A stretch of 64,000 nt of DNA. Source: Clarireedia homoeocarpa (lineage: Eukaryota > Ascomycota > Leotiomycetes > Helotiales > Rutstroemiaceae). The notes below the pieces were generated by a model. That model was not told where the DNA came from. It did no database searches and was given only the letters and a program-made list of their open reading frames with translations. A program made the translations under genes and the position numbers. Position 1 is the stretch's first letter; every line of letters starts with the position of its first letter. Below, piece after piece: positions 56,508 to 64,000 of the stretch. The DNA is taken from contig LNKV01000012.1 of assembly GCA_001465935.1 (NCBI GenBank), positions 9,302 to 73,301 on the forward strand. Reading direction: 5' to 3'.

Positions 56508-59335
56508 ATGAGGTTATGCTGTGGTTGAGGATCACTCCTGTACGGATTCACTTAATAAAACACTGGCAACCTTCTTTAATAGCAAGAAAACGTGGAGAAG
56601 AAGGGAGGGTAGGCGTCGACTAGTATCTATTCTTTGTCTTGCCTCATATGCCAGCTTGTAGTCTATTCTTGTGCTGGTTATATCTATCTTTTCCGTCTTA
56701 ATATCTTTCTACCATTCTATAGTCTATCCCATCTGTATGTATTTACAGTATAGTTTTCGTCTCGATCAGGGTGTTTAAGGTATGACATGGTTTTGACTTC
56801 TTCATGTCGTCGGCTGGGTTGCATGTTACGAACCAGATCACGAGGACTAGGGGACCATAGGCTCAGGGCCCTAATTGGTCATAGGAGAACCCCTAGGCTT
56901 ACTCCTACTTGATTGCTTCAATACGAGCCCTGCTGTCTTCTATCACTTCCATGTGATTAGGAGGTTGACGACGTAACATTGCAGTCGCCGTCGATCTATT
57001 TAATCTCTGCAATCTCTCGTCGTTCGTAGGACTGTCGAAGAGCTATAATATCGATCATGAGTCGTTTTTCTTATATAGTTCCCAGTTTAATTATGCAATC
57101 TTAGAGTGATTTGAAGTCGGTGCAGATCGTAAGAGGGACAGATTCGTCCAAAATCTTTTCGAAGGAGAGTCGGAGACCTCCGTAAAAACGAAGATCTTAA
57201 GGGACTCTCGGTCGAAGGACAGAAAGGTAATTCCTCTTGATGGATGTTCATTTAGTGCTTTGATGTCTTCGTCGCTGTAGTCAAGACTTTGTGCAGCACA
57301 CGATAAATCGAAGGATGCTTCTGGTTGGCACATAGTGGCGATATACTCACCTTTTGTTCGAATGAAAATGTATTGCTCTTTGGGGTTTGCTCCCTTGTTG
57401 ATCTTGCCCCAGGTAGTTGCAATGTCAGCCTTCTTTTTTGCAACTGATCCTGGGTTTTCGCACTGATATTCCTGTGAAAGTTCGACTTTTTCGTTGGAAA
57501 GCGAGATTAGTCCCCCGTTGAACTTAAGAGACGATCCCCGGGTGAGCACTTCTCGATCCTTGGCGAGGAAGCTTGCATTCTGAACTTGAAACTCCTCCTA
57601 ATCTGCGAATTTAGGATTTCGGCCAGTATGAGGGTATCGTCGGCTAGTATGAGGATATCGTCGACAAGTATGAGGGTATCGTCGACTAGTATGAGGGTAT
57701 CGTCGACTAGTAGTCCTACAACGCCGAAGCTGTTCGTGTTCATGTGCGGAAGGTAGGGATAGTGCACAGAAGGTTCCATTTCGAGATTGTCAGTATGATG
57801 ATTATGGTAGGTTCCAAACCAATGGTTTCTGCTTCTGGAATGCTGTAGGTCTCAAGGCAGACGCGTAGAATTGTGCCTTCTAGGAAAGATATCTCTTTAG
57901 ATGCGTAGATGTAGATATCTCGAATCAGCTTTATTGTCGACTGCGTATATGCTTGTGAAATATCTAGAGAATATAATTCAAGGATCTTCGTATTGCCTAG
58001 TGTTGCTAGTAGAGCAAGAATAATTCGTTGACTGACAAGTTGGATTGTAGGGTATTGGGTAAGAATCGAACCTCTTGCTTGGTCATTGTAAGCTTTGTAC
58101 AACTAGATGTGACTTCTTAAACTCTTGTGCTGTTTTCTTATTCTTTATACCATCAGCATATTGTATTTTGAAGATCTGTGTGCCTTTCGGGATTTCTGCC
58201 TTTGTCGACTACTTCAAAACTCATCTCTCAAGCGGACCCTTGATCTCATTTTCCCTCGATTTTGTGTAGTCAATACCGTCGTCGGTTGTTCAGACAAAAG
58301 CATCATGAATCTCGGTAGGTTCTTCAGTGTCGAGATCGAAGGATATATTTGCTCTTGGGATCTTCTTTGAGTATCTCTATACCTGGCGTGGTCGACCAGA
58401 TGTTGCACTTCTTAGTTGCATTTGAGGAGGTTCTGTTGAAGTCGCTTCCTGGTTTCTTATTGGTTCATTCGAAGGCAGCGGAACGCAGTTGGTCGCATTT
58501 GGAGGCAGTTGAATCAGAGCTAGTAGCAGCAATTGACCAGAAATCTGTTAGGTTTCTTGATCTTCTTGTGTATCTTGTGATGGAAATTCTGTAAGTCTTT
58601 GGTAAGCATCGCATTGCTTCTTGCGAACAGTAGATTTCTTCGAAGTTCCTGTATCGATCATGATTTCGTAGAATTCGTAGTCATTGTAGCCGCCGTTCTC
58701 AATGTCTGGTCCCTCCGCTGAAGTGAACACTTCGCCTTTAATTGCGTATAAAATGGGGTTTTCGGCGAGGGTGATCACAGCAGCCTTCCCGTCGATTATA
58801 CCCAGGGATGTAGAGAACGATGCAGTCATCATTGCCTCTGCGAGTTGATCGCTGCCGGAGTTCTCTATTTCTGAGGATATAAACTTCATATCAGTACTTA
58901 CAGTGCTCTTAGTATTGTCGTTGCCGCTGTCAACTTCTAGCTCTGTTATGTATTGCTGATAAGTCTTGCGAGCCTTCTTGATCCGCTCTCTGTGCTTTTC
59001 TGTAGTAGCTTGAGGTTTCTATTTGGTGTTATTTGTTGACTAATATCGTTCGTTGCATACGTGACACTTGCTTGCGGGTTTAGATGAACTTTTCGAACGT
59101 GTTTTCATCTTAGGGCTAGTAAAGTTCGTGTTTGCGGTCGTAGAAGTGGTTGCGGAAATGTGCTTTGAGCTTGACGCGCTGTCAGCCACATAGGCTGTAG
59201 AAGTTTGTGCACATGCTTCTGATGTTGAAATTGAGTTCTGGAGGCTGCTCAATAGTGCATCGACAGTAGGAGGCATTCCCATATATGGTTATGCCGTAGT
59301 TGGGAATCACTCCTGTACGGATTTACTTACTCCGA
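56508..59335 (-). mobile_element. Decayed Ty1/copia retrotransposon
   Basis: The minus strand reads, from right to left: a gag-like end with a C-x2-C zinc-knuckle start (KCHVCNERY, 59040-59282); an aspartic-protease remnant with YEIMIDTGTSKKST (58548-58889); reverse-transcriptase pieces ILTQYPTIQLVSQRIILALL and YSLDISQAYTQSTIKL (57740-58102); a VDDTLIL-rich piece (57507-57779); and a C-terminal part, EYIATMCQPEASFDLSCAAQ (57091-57549). The pieces are in different frames with stops, and the integrase is largely missing, so it cannot move by itself. Similar 45-bp segments at its two ends (56515-56556 and 59287-59330) may be LTR remnants. Confidence 0.85.
57622..57710 (-). repeat. 21-bp tandem expansion encoding VDDTLIL
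   Basis: Four tandem 21-bp units within the copia reverse-transcriptase remnant. On the minus strand they read VDDTLIL, VDDTLIL, VDDILIL, ADDTLIL, so the catalytic double-aspartate box has been multiplied in frame. Confidence 0.88.
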
Positions 59336-60883
59336 CAATACAGATGTTTGTATATACTATGCTACGTCCGTTTTGTGAATTTCTACACGCACTGGTTGCC
59401 AGATTTGAGGTCGCCCCAAACTGCGCTAGTTTGCACGGTTTCCACTACCGACAACATTGGAAAATGACTCCTCTCACAAAGAACACTCAACGACAGCTAG
59501 AAATAGAACGACATAGGTAAGATCTGATAATGTGGGAGATCTCCTGAGTGCACTCGTTCGTCACCTTTGCAGATAGTTTTCGGCACGATGGCCTACGCTT
59601 CCAATTCCATAATGCAGCTGTCGTTGGATAGTGATCTACAATCTGCACAGGAGTTTGTTGAACACCGTACTTGGAAGTGAAATGTATCTAAGTATTGAGA
59701 CTACAAGCCGCATCCTAACGTATACTCATTCACTGGAAAAGAATAAGATGTTTGGAGAGAACCATCACAATCAGTAAAGCAAGCTGCCATGTGCTTCTCC
59801 TGCCCACCACACCTAGTTTTCGATAATAGCATAGACACCTCTCGTTGTTCTCGAGGAGACATAAATCATTCCTGGAGTCTGCCGTAGGTATAAGTAACCG
59901 AAATCATCAAGCGCTGCATGCGCTTCGTAAGAGGCTGCTAGGCGGGACTTTCCCAGAGCCTTCCATCATCACTTTGCCTTTCCCATTCCCATCCACAATA
60001 AAAATGACCACGAACTTGGCTGAGCTCGATGAAAAACTTCCTGCATGATCAAGCCAGCAGAAGTGGAGAAAGTGGAGAATGTTGTACACGTGCATGACGA
60101 AGAGTCTTTGGTGACTACAAAAACTCCACTATGATTCTTAGTTACCGCACTCCCGACGACTCTGTAGGGCTTAAGGCATACACCTCTGTCTGCAATGTCA
60201 CAGGGGGACATGGCCTAAGATCAAATCGATCCCGATCTGTTAACTTTAACTAGCGAACTGCACTGTTCTGCACAGGGTCCTACTGTAGGTCTAGACTGGC
60301 GACAACAATGCTGCAGGTCCAGCGATTATTGTAAATACGTCAGGAGACGTTTCAGCCGTGGTAGCAAGGCAGTGGTGGAAAGTGCTGACCCTGCTAAGAA
60401 CTAGTCTATTCATGGTTCTTGAACATGAGGCTATGCAAGGAGGGCGATCGGAAAGCGACCCGGGACTTCTGTAGAAGGATATGCGAGCGGAAACAAACAT
60501 TCGTTGTGCGTACATGAAACGAACTTTATGTACGTGACAATCATCTACTCGAGGTTGAGGTGAGATATTGGGAGAGTGGCGTTGTGCTGGCAGTCACGTG
60601 GTAAAGCTAGAGACGGCTGAGCGCCAAAAGCACGGGTGCTGCGGCGATAGTGGGGAGACTATCCTTGGATTGCAACCTGAACTCGACCCAGCCACCTCAA
60701 AAATGGATATCTTGACATCGGCCACAGTGGAATCATTGGGTCGCGATGATCGACTTCTTTTTCACTGCCACGTCTTTGCTCAATGGACATAACTAGGAGT
60801 TCCTAATATATAGTCCCTCATTATCTTGCTAAGTGGCTTACCATCAGATTAACATAGCTTTAGGATTTACCCCAACTTCGAAG
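59336..60883. other. Intergenic, no gene seen
   Basis: No conserved coding sequence is visible. It contains the upstream region of the T5orf172 gene. The short ORFs lack features. Confidence 0.5.
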
Positions 60884-62332
60884 ATGCCTTTCACCCATCA
60901 TACACCAGAATCACTACTTCCCCGCACAGATTCGAAGAATCCGGCATCAACTTGTCGAGGTTTGACGTCGAATGGCCAACCGTGTCGAAGAGGCCTATCA
61001 AAATCACCTCATAATTCTCCTAGTCCAAGTCCTCACAGAGCATCAAGTACAGAAGCATTTTGCTGGCAGCACAAAGATCAAGCGGCACATGCCGGCCCAC
61101 CAACCCAGACTCGACCAAACCCCCTCCACAATCGATCAAGTATAGATACTTTGGTAGACAGACTTGGTCTCCTCGATGTAGAGCCAAAAACGAACAAGGG
61201 CAAAGGACGTGTCACAGAGGAAGACCACCGGGGCAGGGACCACACTTCAAGGGATGGATCGAGACCAGCCCGAGTACCAATTAATGCGCAAAGACTGCAG
61301 CAAGAGCGATTGTGGGAGCAACAAGCATCGCAGCGCCCTCATGAACAACAGACACCAAGCACAGAACATGGAACGCCTGATTATGAAGAAGAATTACGAG
61401 GACGTGAGAAGAAAAGTAAATCTAGAAGTCAACTGGGGTTGTTCTGCTGTGTCGGAGAAGTCGACGAGGATAAAGCACCAAGACCCAAACAAAGTGCACA
61501 TACTCGATCGTCTTCTCACGTACCTTCCAGCTCCAGCATCGCAGATAATTCCCATACATTTTTAAATCCCCCGCCTTCAAGACAGCGACCATCGTCGAGA
61601 CCAGCCACATCATCGCGACCAGCCACATCCTCGAGACCTTCATCCTCAAGGCCGCCGGAGATGTTGCAAAGACCAAACATGGATCGAGATCCTTCTTCAA
61701 GAACGGGCGAACTCCTGTCACTTATACCGTCAACTGCTAGTCCTCAGGTTACATCATTGCTTTTGGCAGAACTCGCCAAGCCGATATCAGAATCGGACGC
61801 TCCAGGATTTATCTACATGTTTTGGTTAACCCCAGAAACACTTCCCGCTGGTCCACCGACTGAAACAGCTGGCTCTCTTCTAGCCCCATCGTCAAGACCG
61901 GACCCTGGCCGTCGACGAACATCTGATGTCCTTGAGTCTTTCACATCCGCCCCACCAAACCGACCTTCAAACGAAAAAACTATGCTTCTCAAAATCGGTC
62001 GAGCCGAAAATGTCTTTAGGCGACTACAGCAATGGCAGCGCCAATGCGGTTATAATCTCTCCTTAATAAGATACTACCCTTACAACCCCTCCAACGCCTC
62101 GGACAACACGGAAGATTCTGGGCAGGTCCCAAGGAAGGTTCCGAATGTGCATAAAGTCGAAAGATTGATACATATCGAGCTGAATGAGAAAAAGGTGAAT
62201 TCTGGAAAGTGCAAAGCATGCGGGAAAGAGCATCGAGAGTGGTTCGAGGTAGATGCGAACAGAGATGGGGTTAAGAGTGTGGATGAGGTGATAAGGAGGT
62301 GGACGGAGTGGGCGGAACGATCAGCGACATAG
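60884..62332 (+). CDS. T5orf172/DUF1766 domain protein (GIY-YIG-like)
   Basis: A single-exon gene of 482 aa with start MPFTHHTPESLLPR. The N-terminus has a Cys-rich segment, CRGLTSNGQPCRRG...FCWQHK (about residues 24-65), which looks like a small zinc-binding motif. A long disordered Ser/Pro/Arg region follows, with SSRPATSSRPATSSRP repeats (about 245-260). The C-terminal 170 residues carry the T5orf172 (DUF1766, Mug113-like) domain: GFIYMFWLTPE, LLKIGRAENVFRRLQQWQRQ, VHKVERLIHIELNEKKV, CKACGKEHREWFEVD and a final helix VDEVIRRWTEWAE. The domain is related to the GIY-YIG nuclease fold. Whether it cuts DNA is not known for these fungal proteins. It is unrelated to the metabolite cluster. Confidence 0.9.
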   Translation: MPFTHHTPESLLPRTDSKNPASTCRGLTSNGQPCRRGLSKSPHNSPSPSPHRASSTEAFCWQHKDQAAHAGPPTQTRPNPLHNRSSIDTLVDRLGLLDVEPKTNKGKGRVTEEDHRGRDHTSRDGSRPARVPINAQRLQQERLWEQQASQRPHEQQTPSTEHGTPDYEEELRGREKKSKSRSQLGLFCCVGEVDEDKAPRPKQSAHTRSSSHVPSSSSIADNSHTFLNPPPSRQRPSSRPATSSRPATSSRPSSSRPPEMLQRPNMDRDPSSRTGELLSLIPSTASPQVTSLLLAELAKPISESDAPGFIYMFWLTPETLPAGPPTETAGSLLAPSSRPDPGRRRTSDVLESFTSAPPNRPSNEKTMLLKIGRAENVFRRLQQWQRQCGYNLSLIRYYPYNPSNASDNTEDSGQVPRKVPNVHKVERLIHIELNEKKVNSGKCKACGKEHREWFEVDANRDGVKSVDEVIRRWTEWAERSAT

Positions 62333-64000
62333 GGTTGATCTTTGAGGGCCGAAACCAGATTTACAGTATGGTTGGAATTCTAAGGTGTTCAGGTAGAGTT
62401 ATGCGCTGAGGAATAGCCGGTTTGTAGGGCCAAATGACACTTTGAAATGATCAAATTACTTCTTTTGTCTTGCGTGACCCCCAAAAGGTGGAACCTCCGG
62501 GCTGTGATGTACTGCGACGAGTGATGGGAAGGTACATACTGTTGTCCTGTACTTGAGGGTGCTTGGACAAACACTCGGCGTGAACGCTAAGCTGAGTTCG
62601 CATTTACAGTGCCATTGTGCGCTTCTCAATGCTCCGTTCGTAAATTTGTACTCGTAGAAATTGCTGAGACTCCCCGTATCGACACGATCACCTGTTCGTC
62701 CACCCAAATTTTGGTTGTACTACGATTCCACTATCCCTCGCTTCATCCGTCTTGATTCCGAGTAGGTATCGGCTATGAACAGATCGATGAATTCTAGTGG
62801 AGGATGTGAGACTGGGCCTTGAGACTGGAAAAGGTGGCTATGCGTAGTTTTGAATATGGTTCTAAGACGCCTTGACGAATAAGGATTAATCTTAACCAGG
62901 TGGTTAATATTAGATCTGTTTGGAGCGTCTGTTTTGATCGGCAGAGGGTTGGTTCCATCACTACTTACTCTTAACGTCAGTTGCGCTATTGAAAAGGTTC
63001 AAAGAAGACTTTTGCATGAACCAAGACCTATTCTATGGCTTTCACGGTCTTTTCTGGACAAATATTTCCGCATAAAGGTAACACAGCAGCCAACCCAGCG
63101 AAAATTTCGAAGCCAGTAAAGCAAGCAAGTCATTTGTTCGAATAGTCCTTGGTGCAGGTATATCTCGAAGGTGCCACATATCAACATCAACACTCCTCGA
63201 GATCGACAGTATGTTCGAGATGAGTATGCTATGGCGGACATGTTGCCTAGATCGGCCCATGACTGATCATTTGTAGACAAAGTGGGACCCATCAAACACT
63301 CGGATGGTCCCGAAATAGGCAAATAGATGAAGAGCTAGAATCCACGGGACTCGTCAGACCGAGTAATGTAACTATTAATCTCGTTTTGGCATGCTGTTAC
63401 CGTTCCAATGAGCACTATTACAATGTGAGTAACTAGTACTTAGAGGTTTAGAAGTTACCCCACTACTCACCAAATTTCAACGACAAGGTAGCAGCAAGCT
63501 TTCGATGAAGGAATGGCAACATACATGGCTAATTGTTGTCTTGCCTGAGGGCGAGTATTTGGAACAGAGCATGGGTATCATATGCATATGCCTATAAGGA
63601 AATCAAGAGGCGGTTGGCAAGATACAACTGATAACGAATGAGCCCCCACCTGCAGAAGCAGAGCGGATTCATTAGTCTACCACAAAGCAGTGGACTCAGA
63701 AACAGCAGTAGGTGCTGTATTACTTGATTCTCATCGACTGGGCTTTCGTAGGTCGTAGAATTCTCCTAGATCTCTTGCACAAGTCTGGCTGGAAATGACT
63801 TCAACTCGTTTTTTATAATTTTAGGAAAGGGACAGCTCAAGTTTTGAAAGAACAGGTCTTTGAATAACGATCGTAACAAAAAAGAAGTATCGTATCAGGA
63901 AGGTGATATTAATGATCACAGATGACTTTGGCATCGTCTGTACATGATTGCCAAGAATCGCAACTAGGCAGGTAATGCACCTACTGGACTGCCAGCCAAA
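62333..64000. other. 3' flank and gene-free end of window
   Basis: No gene, RNA or repeat can be supported to the end of the window. ORFs at 62934-63119 and 62999-63322 overlap on opposite strands and show no domain. Confidence 0.5.

Overview
The window is nuclear DNA from a filamentous ascomycete. Introns are short (mostly 43-76 nt, GT-AG with CTAAC-like branch sites), genes sit on both strands without operons, and an extremely AT-rich block and several repeats look RIP-mutated. A Zn2Cys6 regulator and a fungal NRPS gene cluster are present. The protein flavour suggests Leotiomycetes (Helotiales-like), but I could not test this.

Left part (1-30.7 kb). Positions 1-2128 are an AT-only-looking RIP relic. 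They are followed by a decayed gene, a capsule-polysaccharide-type glycosyltransferase gene broken by four frameshifts, and a small hypothetical gene. Next come housekeeping and regulatory genes: a high-affinity cAMP phosphodiesterase, a broken Lys/Glu-rich gene, the RagC/D-type GTPase Gtr2, an MIF-superfamily protein, a multi-pass membrane protein, a four-TM protein and an intron-containing tRNA-Ala. Long gene-free stretches rich in microsatellites separate them.

Central part (30.7-55.2 kb) is a secondary-metabolite cluster. It holds two 2-oxoglutarate/Fe(II) oxygenases, an MFS transporter, a PLP-dependent acidic-amino-acid-type decarboxylase, a stand-alone acyl/aryl-AMP ligase, a single-module NRPS (T-C-A-T-E-C), a methyltransferase, an AflR-like Zn2Cys6 regulator, and an alpha/beta-hydrolase whose nucleophilic Ser is replaced by Pro. 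The AMP ligase probably loads a starter acid on the first T domain, as EcdI does for EcdA in echinocandin biosynthesis. The module adds and epimerises one amino acid, and the terminal C domain releases it, perhaps onto an amine or beta-amino acid made by the decarboxylase. An 11-bp near-palindrome, TCG(S)T(N)AGCGA, matching the AflR-type site TCG-N5-CGA, lies in four promoter regions of the cluster. A variant lies inside a retroposon-like insertion upstream of the regulator.

Right part (55.2-64 kb) holds repeat copies that mirror those left of the regulator, a decayed Ty1/copia element in which the reverse-transcriptase VDD box is tandemly expanded, and an intact T5orf172/DUF1766 gene. The last 1.7 kb shows no gene. 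Gene models were spliced by hand: every junction given keeps the frame and total length divisible by three, except the 5' end of the regulator, which I could not resolve.
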